From JBEIHX01 sp040381075 (GTDB taxonomy: Bacteria; Pseudomonadota; Alphaproteobacteria; Caulobacterales; Aquidulcibacteraceae), in the NCBI GenBank assembly GCA_040381075.1, contig JBEIHX010000021.1:1-64000 (forward strand): 64,000 nt of DNA, in the 5' to 3' direction. The notes under the pieces are model-generated. The model was given only the letters and a program-made list of their open reading frames with translations. It did not search any database and was not told the origin of the DNA. Position numbers and translations under genes: made by a program. Positions within the stretch are counted from its first letter, which is position 1. Each line of letters begins with the position of its first letter. Of the stretch, positions 8,543-16,439 are shown in pieces.

Positions 8543-9487
8543 ATGACCCTGACGACACAGCTCACCAGCCCGATGGCGGCTTTGCGCACGCCGGACGAGC
8601 GCTTCTCGAACCTGCCGGCCTGGCCGTATGCGCCCTGCTATATCGATGATCTGCCGGGCTATGTCGGTTTGCGGGCGCACTTGATAGACGAGGGACCTAA
8701 CGACGCGCGGCACACGTTTCTCTGTCTGCATGGAGAGCCCAGCTGGGGCTTTCTCTACCGCAAGATGATCCCGGTGTTCCTTGCCAGCGGCGCGCGCGTC
8801 GTCGCTCCGGATTTCTTCGGTTTTGGCCGTTCCGACAAGCCAATCGACGACGGCGTGTACACGTTTCATTTCCACCGCACCTATCTGCTGCGCCTTATTG
8901 AGCGGCTTGATCTGAGCAACATCACTTTGGTCGTGCAGGATTGGGGAGGTCTTCTCGGTTTGACGCTCCCGCTGGAGTTTCCCGAGCGCATTGCACGCCT
9001 GCTTGTCATGAACACCGCCTTTCCCACCGGCGCCCCGCCGACGCCTGGTTTTCTGGCGTGGCGAAGCTATGCCGCATCTACGCCCGACATGCCTGTTGGC
9101 GCGCTGTTCGCGCGGGGCAACAATACTTTGAGCGCAGCTGAGATCGCGGGGTACGACGCCCCATTTCCGGATCATCGTTACAAGGCTGGCGTGCGCCGGT
9201 TCCCGCAGCTTGTCCCAATCGCCAGCGAGAACGCGGATGCCGACGTCATGGAGATCGGTGAACGCGCCCGCGCGTGGTGGTCGCAGTCCTTCTCGGGAGA
9301 GAGTTTCATGGCTGTCGGCATGCAGGATCCTGTCCTGGGGCCATCTGTGATGACCGATATGCGTCGGCGCATCCGAGGGTGCCCGCCGCCGTTTGAGGTC
9401 GCCGAAGCCGGCCACTTCGTGCAGGACTGGGGTGAGCCCGTCGCGGTCGCAGCCCTCAAGTCGTTCGGCGATGTCCAGTCCGGTTGA
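8543..9487 (+). CDS. dhmA: haloalkane dehalogenase, type I (HLD-I)
   Basis: An alpha/beta hydrolase that would hydrolyse carbon-halogen bonds to an alcohol and halide without cofactor. The 314 aa contain the oxyanion-loop motif HGEPSW (63-68), the nucleophile elbow VVQDWGG with Asp133 and halide-binding Trp134, the acid Asp262 in GMQDPVLG and the base His291 in AEAGHFVQDWGE. Asp nucleophile plus Asp acid in this position is the HLD-I layout of Xanthobacter DhlA, whose overall motif spacing it follows. The actual halide substrate is unknown; marine relatives are often of low activity. Its last 17 bases overlap the start of the hotdog protein. Confidence 0.85.
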   Translation: MTLTTQLTSPMAALRTPDERFSNLPAWPYAPCYIDDLPGYVGLRAHLIDEGPNDARHTFLCLHGEPSWGFLYRKMIPVFLASGARVVAPDFFGFGRSDKPIDDGVYTFHFHRTYLLRLIERLDLSNITLVVQDWGGLLGLTLPLEFPERIARLLVMNTAFPTGAPPTPGFLAWRSYAASTPDMPVGALFARGNNTLSAAEIAGYDAPFPDHRYKAGVRRFPQLVPIASENADADVMEIGERARAWWSQSFSGESFMAVGMQDPVLGPSVMTDMRRRIRGCPPPFEVAEAGHFVQDWGEPVAVAALKSFGDVQSG

Positions 9488-9749
9488 AGGCGGCGGCGCC
9501 GCCGTCTACCAGGCCGCACTTGACGCGATTGGCGCGGTTCTGCCTGGAGAGGCGGGCGGGACGCGTTTTGCTCCTGTTTCCGTGACGATCGATTATTCCG
9601 CCAATTCCCCTGAGGCCTGCGGGTATGTTGGCGAGGCGCGCATTACGAGGCGAACACGGACGATCGTATTTCTTGATGCGGACATTTGGCGCTCTGACAA
9701 TCGCGCGCACGCAGCCGCAGTCACCGCGGTCTACCGGGTGTTGGGGTGA
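9471..9749 (+). CDS. short hotdog-fold protein (PaaI-type thioesterase family)
   Basis: The 92-residue product has the second half of a PaaI-like hotdog domain: VSVTIDYSANSP, then GEARITRRTRTIVFLDADIW, then AAVTAVYRVLG, which are the beta strands used for acyl-CoA binding and dimer contacts. An N-terminal GGGAAVYQAALDAIG resembles the helix after the HGG motif, but the usual N-terminal strand is missing, since family members have 130-150 residues. ATG 9471 lies inside the end of the dehalogenase gene, so the two are translationally coupled. It could be a minimal thioesterase or a trimmed, inactive copy. Confidence 0.6.
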   Translation: MSSPVEGGGAAVYQAALDAIGAVLPGEAGGTRFAPVSVTIDYSANSPEACGYVGEARITRRTRTIVFLDADIWRSDNRAHAAAVTAVYRVLG

Positions 9750-9952
9750 ATCGCCGGATCATTGCGAGCCGCAGGGCTGATTGTGCAGCATCAGCGGGCC
9801 ATGCGCCAGCGTCTGGCCGGGAAGCGCCGCTTTGGTCGCAGCCTGACCGCGGCGGCGCATATCTGCAGCCCCAGGAGGGCGCCCTCAGCGCAGCCAGGCC
9901 CATGACCGCAGGGCCCTGGCCGGGCTGTAGGATTCCGGAGCGAGGTCGCCTT

Positions 9953-11002
9953 ATGCAATTCTGCGTGCTCAGCCTTGGTGATTGGATGGCCGACCCGCAC
10001 ACGGGTGTGCGGAGCAGCCAGATACAACGGTATCGCGATCTGGTGGATCTTGGCGTCCGGGCAGAGGAGATGGGGTTTTCGGGCTACCACCTCGGCGAAC
10101 ACCACTTTTGCGAATACATCGTTGCGAATCCTGCAGTTGTGCTCGCGCATGTGGCGGCGCGCACAACGCGCATCATTCTGTCCACTGGCGTCGCACTCCT
10201 GGCCAATCGCGATCCCGTATTGGTGGCGGAGGACTATGCCGCCCTCGATCTCGTGTCTGAGGGACGCGCCGAGGTAGTGGCGGGGCGCGGCAATGCATTT
10301 CTTGAGGCTTATCGCCAGTTTGGACAGGATGTCAGACGCTCCCGCGCTCTGTTTGAACAGAATGTAACTTTGCTGTTGCGGTTGTGGCGGGAGGATCGGG
10401 TCACCGCTCCCGCTGGTTCGCGCCCCGGTCTTGACGCAGCACAGGTTCACCCCCGCCCGTTCGCGCCTGGTGGTCCCACCATCTGGATCGGCGGCGGGTC
10501 AAGTCATGACAGCGCCGATTTCGCCGCGCGCCATGGCCTTGGGCTGCAGTTGCCTGGTGTCTTTGCGCCCCCGCCGGCATTTCGCCCGGTCGCGGAGCAG
10601 TATCGCGCACAATGGCGGGCGGCCGGTTGGCAAGGACCGCCGAAGCTTGGGTATACCGCGCATATCCATGTAGGGCCTGACAGCGACGCTGCCCGGCGCG
10701 AGTGGGCCCCGTATCATCTTGGCTACCTTGGCTGGGTGCGCAAGATGATCGTGGACGGGGGGAAAGGCGCCATCCCGGCGCCGCAGCCGGCCGATGCCGA
10801 GCGAACCTTCGGCGATCCGCGCACCTCGATCTCGCTATGCGGGTCGCCGAATGAAGTCGCAGAGCGCCTTGCCGCCTGGCGCGAGACGCTCGGCGGACTC
10901 GACAGACTTTTGCTGAAATTTGACGGGGGCGCGTTGCCCATGACGCGTGTCCTCGCAGCCATGGAGTTGTTCATGGCCAAGACTGCGCCACAGCTGGCTT
11001 GA
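9953..11002 (+). CDS. LLM-class (luciferase-like) flavin-dependent oxidoreductase
   Basis: A bacterial-luciferase-like TIM-barrel monooxygenase or reductase using FMNH2 or F420, 349 aa. The N-terminus is typical, with GYHLGEHHF at strand two, ILSTGVALLANRDP, and the signature EDYAALDLVSEGRAEVVAGRG. The C-terminal part includes TISLCGSP-like sequence (STRTSISLCGSPNEVAERL region) that helps bind the flavin phosphate. ATG 9953 fits the family start; the frame is open 69 codons further up without a matching N-terminus. It follows the dehalogenase/hotdog pair by about 200 bp. Co-transcription and a shared role in xenobiotic breakdown are only guesses. Confidence 0.85.
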   Translation: MQFCVLSLGDWMADPHTGVRSSQIQRYRDLVDLGVRAEEMGFSGYHLGEHHFCEYIVANPAVVLAHVAARTTRIILSTGVALLANRDPVLVAEDYAALDLVSEGRAEVVAGRGNAFLEAYRQFGQDVRRSRALFEQNVTLLLRLWREDRVTAPAGSRPGLDAAQVHPRPFAPGGPTIWIGGGSSHDSADFAARHGLGLQLPGVFAPPPAFRPVAEQYRAQWRAAGWQGPPKLGYTAHIHVGPDSDAARREWAPYHLGYLGWVRKMIVDGGKGAIPAPQPADAERTFGDPRTSISLCGSPNEVAERLAAWRETLGGLDRLLLKFDGGALPMTRVLAAMELFMAKTAPQLA

Positions 11003-11099
11003 ACCCGGCGAATTCTGCCGCACGCGGCAAGATTTCCCCGGCGCCCATGCTGGCGATGGACCCGGGAGGCGGCGGGAGTCTAAAAATTCATTTTAAAAA

Positions 11100-11116
11100 C
11101 AGGCTTCTATCTTGCT
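11100..11116 (+). promoter_or_regulatory. sigma-54-type (-24/-12) promoter of the first flagellin
   Basis: CAGGC-N7-TTGCT places GG at 11102-11103 and GC at 11114-11115 with exactly ten bases between, as RpoN promoters require. It lies 104 bp before the flagellin ATG, predicting a leader of about 93 nt. Flagellin genes of Caulobacter relatives are sigma-54/FlbD-dependent. Confidence 0.55.
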
Positions 11117-11124
11117 TTTGGGCG

Positions 11125-11145
11125 GGCGCATCTGCGGCATGCGCC
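11125..11145 (+). other. leader hairpin of the first flagellin mRNA
   Basis: GGCGCAT (11125-11131) pairs with ATGCGCC (11139-11145) around a 7-nt loop. It begins right at the expected transcript start. Flagellin mRNA leaders are the target of FlbT in Caulobacter, so the hairpin is a candidate control element. Confidence 0.4.
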
Positions 11146-11219
11146 TTGCGAAGCTGCAGGCGGACAAAATGTCCGCGCGGGCGAGAACCGCCTGCTTTTA
11201 CCCAGAAAGGGCCACAGCC

Positions 11220-12056
11220 ATGTCGAATGTGACGGTCAATACCAACTACAGCGCACTTGTGGCGCTGCAAAATCTCAACAAGACCAACCAGGAGATGGAG
11301 AGCGTCCAAAACCGCATCAATACCGGTCTCAAGGTTGCTGACGCCAGGGACAATGGCGCCGTGTTCGCCATCGCGCAGACGATGCGCGGCAAGGTTTCCG
11401 CCTACGGCGTTGCGGCTCAGACACTGGACAAAGCGATCTCCACGCTCGACGTGTCGATCGCCGCGGCGAACACGCTTTCTGATCTCCTCAACCAAATGAA
11501 GGAGAAGGCCACAGCGGCGCGGGACACCACGCTCAGCACGGCGCAGCGGGCGGCTTACAACGCCGACTTCGTCCAGCTCCGTGATCAAATCGTCCGGACG
11601 GTCGAAAATGCCGAATTCAATGGGCATAATCTGATCTCCGCCACCGGTCAGAGCGTGACAGCCTTCGCCAATGACACAGGTTCTTCGCTGATCACGATCA
11701 CTGCGACGTCTCTGGCGCTCGGTGGTTCGGTCGTGACGGTGGGAGCGAGCGAGGCGATCACCACCGCCACTCTGGCGGCTGCGGCTCTGTCGCGCGTTGA
11801 TGTCTCGATTACGAACCTGAACACGCAACTGGCGCGGTTCGGCTCTGGTGCAAATGCGCTTGAGACGCACCGGGCATTCGTCGGAAAACTGACGGATGCG
11901 CTTGAAGCGGGTCTTGGCAATCTCGTGGATGCGGATCTCGCGAAGGAAAGCGCGCGCCTTCAGGCGCTGCAGGTCAAGCAGCAGCTTGGCAGCCAGGCGC
12001 TGTCGATCGCGAACCGTGCGCCACAGATCATCCTCTCCTTCTTCCAGGGCGGCTGA
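11220..12056 (+). CDS. flagellin
   Basis: A filament subunit of 278 aa exported through the flagellar type III system. The N-terminal D0/D1 segment (VNTNYSALVALQNLNKTNQEME, then NRINTGLKVADARDNGAVFAIAQ) and the C-terminal D1/D0 segment (LVDADLAKESARLQALQVKQQLG ending in ILSFFQGG) are both present. The middle is short, as in Caulobacter-type flagellins. ATG 11220 follows AGAAAGG. It is about 65-70% alike by eye to the next flagellin and has its own sigma-54-like promoter and a strong terminator, so it forms a single-gene unit. Confidence 0.95.
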   Translation: MSNVTVNTNYSALVALQNLNKTNQEMESVQNRINTGLKVADARDNGAVFAIAQTMRGKVSAYGVAAQTLDKAISTLDVSIAAANTLSDLLNQMKEKATAARDTTLSTAQRAAYNADFVQLRDQIVRTVENAEFNGHNLISATGQSVTAFANDTGSSLITITATSLALGGSVVTVGASEAITTATLAAAALSRVDVSITNLNTQLARFGSGANALETHRAFVGKLTDALEAGLGNLVDADLAKESARLQALQVKQQLGSQALSIANRAPQIILSFFQGG

Positions 12057-12063
12057 CCTAACG

Positions 12064-12090
12064 GGCGGGGGCGACTTTATCGCCCCCGCC
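12064..12090 (+). terminator. hairpin terminator after the first flagellin
   Basis: A perfect 11-bp GC stem (12064-12074 with 12080-12090) and loop CTTTA lie eight bases after the stop. No T-run follows, so release may be partly factor-dependent. Confidence 0.75.
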
Positions 12091-12335
12091 TTCGTCGCCG
12101 CAGTCATTTGGTCCTGTCACGGTTTATGGTGAATTCGATGTTCACCCTTGAGCGTCTGCAACATGGAAGCGGTCACTCACCGCAGTGCCAGAATTCCGCA
12201 TGCATCCGCATGCGGCTGAATGGCGCTTGTAAAACAGATTTGCGGCGCTTCAGTGCGTGTGACCGGTCGGCAATAGCTGCCCGGACAGGAAAATATTGCC
12301 CAACGTCAGCCGGCAGAAAATGCCGGTTGAACTGG

Positions 12336-12350
12336 TTTATCGTCGGTTAA
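12336..12350 (+). promoter_or_regulatory. possible CtrA-like half-matched site upstream of the second flagellin
   Basis: TTTA-N7-TTAA at 12336-12350 differs in one base from the CtrA core and lies 47 bp upstream of the sigma-54-like promoter. AT-rich intergenic sequence makes a chance match likely. Confidence 0.25.
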
Positions 12351-12396
12351 AGTCATATTTTTCAGATAGCTACTGGCATTCTCCCAGGTTTTTTTC

Positions 12397-12413
12397 TTGG
12401 CCCCGGAATTGCA
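12397..12413 (+). promoter_or_regulatory. sigma-54-type (-24/-12) promoter of the second flagellin
   Basis: TTGGCCCCGGAATTGCA has GG at 12399-12400 and GC at 12411-12412, ten bases apart. It matches nearly all positions of the RpoN consensus, including the full TTGCA -12 element. Transcription would start near 12424, leaving a leader of about 60 nt. Confidence 0.75.
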
Positions 12414-12422
12414 GCGCACACT

Positions 12423-12456
12423 GCGGGGCAATCCGCCCCGCCGGGCAAAACGCCCG
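12423..12456 (+). other. two consecutive leader hairpins of the second flagellin mRNA
   Basis: GCGGGGC/GCCCCGC (12423-12429 with 12435-12441) is followed directly by CGGGC/GCCCG (12442-12446 with 12452-12456). They fill the predicted 5' leader between transcript start and the ribosome site near 12473, and could serve FlbT-like mRNA control. Confidence 0.45.
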
Positions 12457-12483
12457 TCAGCATACCGGACTGGGAGAGCCAGA

Positions 12484-13308
12484 ATGGCTTCTGTCAACAC
12501 AAACTACAGCGCGCGCGTCGCGCTGCAGAACCTGAACGTCACCAATAAGGAAATGGAGACCGTTCAGAACCGGATCAATACCGGCCTCAAGGTTTCCAGC
12601 GCCACCGATAACGGCGCCGTCTTCGCGATCGCCCAATCAATGCGGGGCAAGGTCGGCGGGTACGGGGTCGCGATGGAGTCGATCGACCGCGCAATCAGCA
12701 TCGTCGATGTCGCCAACACAGCGGCGGCCGCGGTTTCCGATCTTCTGAACCAGATGAAAGAAAAGGCCACGGCCGCGAAGGATACCTCGCTGTCGACGGC
12801 CCAGCGCGCCGCGTTCAACGAAGACTTCGTCCAGCTGCGCGACCAGATCGGGCGTATCGTGGACAATGCGGACTTCAACGGCCGCAGCCTCATCGGCGAA
12901 GACTCCGAGGACTTGACGGCGCTCATGAACGACACCGGGTCGTCCACCATGACGATTACCGCTACGTCGCTGGCGCTCAGCGGGTCAACGATCTCGGTGG
13001 CTGGGGATGCCTCGTTCTCCACGGCTACAGAAGCTGGCGACGCGTTGTCGGATGTTGATGACTCGATCTCCGCCCTCAACACGGTGCTTGCCCGCTTTGG
13101 CTCGCAGGCGAACGCCCTGGAAGGTCACAAGAAGTTCCTGGGCAAGCTCAGCGACACGCTTGAGGCAGGCATCGGCAAGCTTGTCGACGCGGATCTCGCC
13201 TCGGAAAGCGCTCGCCTCCAGTCGCTGCAGGTCAAGCAGCAGCTCGGCGCGCAGGCGCTGTCGATCGCCAACCAGTCGGCTGGCATCCTGCTCTCGTTCT
13301 TCCGTTAA
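12484..13308 (+). CDS. flagellin
   Basis: The second filament subunit, 274 aa, with intact terminal segments: ASVNTNYSARVALQNLNVTNKEME at the N-terminus and GKLVDADLASESARLQSLQV through ILLSFFR at the C-terminus. The central part (about residues 140-200) differs most from the first flagellin and is rich in Asp, Ser and Thr. ATG 12484 follows GGGAGAG. It has the best sigma-54 promoter of the cluster, a structured leader and its own terminator, which suggests it may be the more strongly expressed copy. That ranking is inference. Confidence 0.95.
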   Translation: MASVNTNYSARVALQNLNVTNKEMETVQNRINTGLKVSSATDNGAVFAIAQSMRGKVGGYGVAMESIDRAISIVDVANTAAAAVSDLLNQMKEKATAAKDTSLSTAQRAAFNEDFVQLRDQIGRIVDNADFNGRSLIGEDSEDLTALMNDTGSSTMTITATSLALSGSTISVAGDASFSTATEAGDALSDVDDSISALNTVLARFGSQANALEGHKKFLGKLSDTLEAGIGKLVDADLASESARLQSLQVKQQLGAQALSIANQSAGILLSFFR

Positions 13309-13317
13309 TCCAGATAT

Positions 13318-13345
13318 GGCGGACGGCGGCTCGCCGCCGTCCGCC
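13318..13345 (+). terminator. hairpin terminator after the second flagellin
   Basis: GGCGGACGGCGGC (13318-13330) pairs with GCCGCCGTCCGCC (13333-13345), a 12-13 bp stem with a tight loop, starting ten bases after the stop codon. Confidence 0.75.
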
Positions 13346-13392
13346 GGTTCGGATCATGAAGCGTGAGCGGCAATCCTGAAGGAGATGTCAGC

Positions 13393-13716
13393 ATGGATGC
13401 GGGTGGCCTCAAAGCCGCAAGCGTCCCGCTTCATGGGACGCAGGGCGCTACACAGGTTGCGTCGCCGGAGCGCGTGCGCACCGAGGAATCGGGCGCGAGT
13501 GCGGCTTCGCGCATAACGGATCAGGCTGTGACGGCTGCGCGCAAGCTGCAGATTGATCGCGATCCTGCATCCGGCAAATACGTCTACACTGTCTACGATC
13601 CGCAAACGAACGAGATCATCGGCCGCTGGCCGATAGAGATGCTCGTCAAGGCAGTGTGCGACCCGAACGAGGCTGGGCGGCTTGAGGCCGGCCGGCTCGT
13701 GAACTCTCGCGCCTGA
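13393..13716 (+). CDS. flaG: FlaG family flagellar protein
   Basis: A 107-residue protein whose C-terminal half is a FlaG domain: LQIDRDPASGKYVYTVYDPQTNEIIGRWP, then IEMLVKAV. This is the family's beta-hairpin plus short helix. The N-terminal half is low-complexity. FlaG proteins affect filament length in several bacteria, with an unclear mechanism. A GTG at 13363 is in frame, but ATG 13393 has GGAG at 13381-13384 and is preferred. It sits between the two flagellins and the divergent flagellin-like gene, with a terminator behind it. Confidence 0.8.
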   Translation: MDAGGLKAASVPLHGTQGATQVASPERVRTEESGASAASRITDQAVTAARKLQIDRDPASGKYVYTVYDPQTNEIIGRWPIEMLVKAVCDPNEAGRLEAGRLVNSRA

Positions 13717-13747
13717 CCGACGCGGCGAGTTCGGCATGGTGAACCTG

Positions 13748-13776
13748 GGCGCGCCTCCGGCTCTGGGAGGCGCGCC
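13748..13776 (+). terminator. hairpin terminator after flaG
   Basis: GGCGCGCCTCC (13748-13758) pairs perfectly with GGAGGCGCGCC (13766-13776) over a 7-nt loop and is followed by ATTTTCC, a short T-run. Confidence 0.8.
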
Positions 13777-13840
13777 ATTTTCCGTCGCCCTGCGCGTCCG
13801 AGCCGTTCACGAAGTGGTAACCGATTGCGGCCCATGTACG

Positions 13841-13857
13841 TTGGCCCGCCTTCGGCT
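13841..13857 (+). promoter_or_regulatory. possible sigma-54-type promoter of the flagellin-like gene
   Basis: TTGGCCCG-N5-CGGCT has GG at 13843-13844 and GC at 13855-13856, ten bases apart. The -24 half is strong and the -12 half weaker (CG instead of TT). The start codon follows after 36 bp. Confidence 0.45.
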
Positions 13858-13892
13858 TTGCCGGATCGACTGGCGGCCAGGAGGAGAATCCC

Positions 13893-14657
13893 ATGGTTGC
13901 GACCATCCGGTCGGACGCGGCGCTTTCAGCCGGTTTGAAAGGCGTTGGCGCCTCGGAACGCAGCCCCTCCCGGATCGAAGCGGATGGCTCTGGCGCACCG
14001 CGCGGGCCAGATCCTGCCGTGCGCACAGCCCTCAGCAACACGCCTGAAGCCGCTGCTCTTGCATTGCTCAGCGGCGGGTTGCAGCGCGCTTTGAGCGCGC
14101 TTGATGTTGCGATTGGCGTCGGCGGCGGGGCCCTGGGCCAGATCGCTGCAGCGCGCGACCTTGCGAACGAATTCGCCTCTGCCGGGCCGCAGCAGCGCGA
14201 GGCCCTGGCGGAGAACTTCAAGGGGCTGGTCCAGCAGACGGAAGATCTCATCGACAGTGCATGGGCGGATGGCGTGAATTTGCTTGCCGGCGCGCCTGCG
14301 GGCGGCGTCAGGGTGAGTGCGGCCCTCGACGGGGCGGATCCCTTCGTCATTTCACCGGAGGACTTCCGTGGCGCGGCGGGGCTCAGCCCGGGCGACCCTG
14401 AGGCTGTCGGGGCGACTCTATCGCGCATGTCCGACGGATTGGCCCGGCTCACCCGGGACGCCCGCAAGCTTGAGGCGCATATCTCCTTCCTTGGGCGGTT
14501 GAACGATGTTGTTCAAAGCCTGGGCCCCGCGAGTGCGCCCCTGGATGCTGACGGCGCCCGGTTGCAGGCTCTGGGCGTTCAGCAGGCGTTGCAGGGCGCA
14601 GGATTGGCGATCGCCAACTCGGCTCCCGCGTCGGTGCTGTCGCTGTTCCGGGAGTAA
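13893..14657 (+). CDS. divergent flagellin-like protein
   Basis: A 254-aa protein that shares the flagellin plan but not its strict sequence. The last 45 residues follow the flagellin C-terminus closely (LDADGARLQALGVQQALQGAG, then LAIANSAPASVLSLF). The central ISFLGRLNDVVQSLG matches the region before it. The N-terminus lacks the usual NTNYSALVALQNL segment and instead has a Ser/Pro/Gly-rich stretch before a helical part starting near residue 50. AGGAG precedes ATG 13893. It may be a minor filament or junction component, or a decaying copy; the unbroken frame argues against decay. Confidence 0.65.
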   Translation: MVATIRSDAALSAGLKGVGASERSPSRIEADGSGAPRGPDPAVRTALSNTPEAAALALLSGGLQRALSALDVAIGVGGGALGQIAAARDLANEFASAGPQQREALAENFKGLVQQTEDLIDSAWADGVNLLAGAPAGGVRVSAALDGADPFVISPEDFRGAAGLSPGDPEAVGATLSRMSDGLARLTRDARKLEAHISFLGRLNDVVQSLGPASAPLDADGARLQALGVQQALQGAGLAIANSAPASVLSLFRE

Positions 14658-14803
14658 ATCCGCCGCACCGGCGTTGGCGTCTGCAGACATGCGACAGCTG
14701 CGAGGCGCCTCGGCGACGCTCCCTGTCAGCCCGACGCGCGCCACACCAGATGAGGCGGCCTGGCGGCGGCGCCGTGCGCGTCGGCAGCCTGCCGCCCCCT
14801 GTG

Positions 14804-16117
14804 TCAGGTCCTGCCGAACACTCTGGCGAATATGACGTCGACGTGACGCAGCTGCAGGGCGTCGTCGAAGCAGGCTTCGAGGTCGTCGGCCTCCAGGAAC
14901 GCGCGGATGTCCGTGTCGGCAAGAAGCTGATCAAGCAGCGCCCTTGCGGGGCGCGGCGCGGCGCTGCGCCAGACGGCCATGGCGTTGCGCTGCACCAGGC
15001 GATAGGCGTCCTCACGGCTCGCCCCTTTCTGGGTCAGGGCGAGCAGAACGTGCTGAGAGTTGTGCAATCCGCCCAGCAGCGCGAGGTTGCGCCCCATCGC
15101 ATCCGGATAAACGAGCAACCGCTCAATGACGTCGGCAAGGCGATGCAGGGCGAAGTCGAGGTGGATTGTGGCGTCAGGGGCGATGCCGCGCTCGACTGAG
15201 GAATGGGAAATGTCGCGCTCATGCCAGAGTGCGACGTTTTCGAGCGCTGGCGTTGCGGCGCTCCGGACGAGGCGCGCAAGGCCGGTGAGGTTCTCGCTGA
15301 GCACGGGATTGCGCTTGTGCGGCATCGCGGACGATCCCTTCTGTCCCTCGCTGAAGTATTCCTCTGCTTCCAGCACCTCTGTGCGCTGGAGATGGCGGAT
15401 CTCCGTCGCGAGCCGCTCAACGGAGCTCGCTGCAACCGCCAGAGCGCAGAAAAACGCCGCATGTCGGTCGCGCGGAATGACTTGGGTGGACACGGGTTCA
15501 ACGGCCAGACCCAGGGCCGCGGCGACATGCGCTTCGATTGCGGGGTCGACGCTGGTGAACGCGCCGACCGGACCCGAGATTGCGCAGGTTGCGATTTCGG
15601 CGCGCGCGCCCAGCAATCGCGACCGCGTGCGCTGAAACTCCGCGTGATGGCCCGCCAGCTTCAGGCCAAAGGTGGTAGGTTCGGCGTGGATTCCGTGGCT
15701 GCGTCCGATCGTCGGGGTGGTCTTGAATTCAAACGCCCGCCTTTCCAGAGCGGCAAGGACGCGGTCAACTCCCTCAAGAAGGAGGTCGCTGGCCCGCGTC
15801 AGCTGAACTGCAAGACAGGTGTCGAGGACGTCTGATGACGTCATGCCCTGGTGCAGGAAGCGGGCCTCCGGGCCGACATGCTCCGCGACACTTGTCAGGA
15901 ACGCAATGACGTCGTGACGGACCTCGCGTTCGATGTCTGCGATACGGGCGACATCGAAGCCAGCCTTGGCGCGGCACGTCTGAGCGGCCTCAGGCGGAAT
16001 CACGCCGGCCTGAGCCATCGCCTCAGCCGCCGTCAGCTCGATCTCGAGCCAAATTCCGTACCTGGTCTCGTCTGTCCAGATTTCAGCCATGGCGGGACGT
16101 GCGTAACGCGGGATCAT
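14804..16117 (-). CDS. purB: adenylosuccinate lyase
   Basis: Cleaves SAICAR and adenylosuccinate to release fumarate in purine synthesis. The 437 aa carry the fumarase/lyase superfamily signature GSSAMPHKRNP at residues 261-271. They also carry TSSDVLDT (93-100), with the conserved serine pair, and GRSHGIHAEP (138-147) with catalytic His141. Length and order are those of the PurB type common in alphaproteobacteria. The frame runs 84 codons further upstream, but that part is arginine/proline-rich. ATG 16117 (MIPRYARPAMAEIW) is the standard start. Confidence 0.96.
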   Translation of the reverse strand: MIPRYARPAMAEIWTDETRYGIWLEIELTAAEAMAQAGVIPPEAAQTCRAKAGFDVARIADIEREVRHDVIAFLTSVAEHVGPEARFLHQGMTSSDVLDTCLAVQLTRASDLLLEGVDRVLAALERRAFEFKTTPTIGRSHGIHAEPTTFGLKLAGHHAEFQRTRSRLLGARAEIATCAISGPVGAFTSVDPAIEAHVAAALGLAVEPVSTQVIPRDRHAAFFCALAVAASSVERLATEIRHLQRTEVLEAEEYFSEGQKGSSAMPHKRNPVLSENLTGLARLVRSAATPALENVALWHERDISHSSVERGIAPDATIHLDFALHRLADVIERLLVYPDAMGRNLALLGGLHNSQHVLLALTQKGASREDAYRLVQRNAMAVWRSAAPRPARALLDQLLADTDIRAFLEADDLEACFDDALQLRHVDVIFARVFGRT

Positions 16118-16439
16118 GGGGCGGCGGCCTTGTTGCGGTGTTTGAGGCGAGATACGCGCTTCGCGCCGCCTTGCAAAGAAATGCGCGCAAGTCAGGCGCC
16201 CCGGGTGCGCCTGACCTGGCGGTGCGCTTCGCCCGATCCGCCGCCGCGCGGCGGCGGCGACGCCGGAGGGCCTGGATCCCCGCCTGGGCCTGGGCGCCCG
16301 GGATGTCTGGGTGAGGGGACAAAGGGGCCTGCGGGCGGGCCGTGTCCCAGCCCCGACCCGGTTCGCCACACCGCATGGTGCATCAGCGCCGCCTCAGCCT
16401 CCTGCCTGACAGGCGACGGGGCGGGGCAGCGCCGGTAGG
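16118..16439. other. gap with a large perfect palindrome (322 bp)
   Basis: No gene is seen between purB and the DUF4424 gene. It contains a perfect 20-bp palindrome at 16238-16257 (ten bases each side, all G and C). That could end transcription of the DUF4424 gene, although it is about 180 bp past the stop. Confidence 0.55.
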
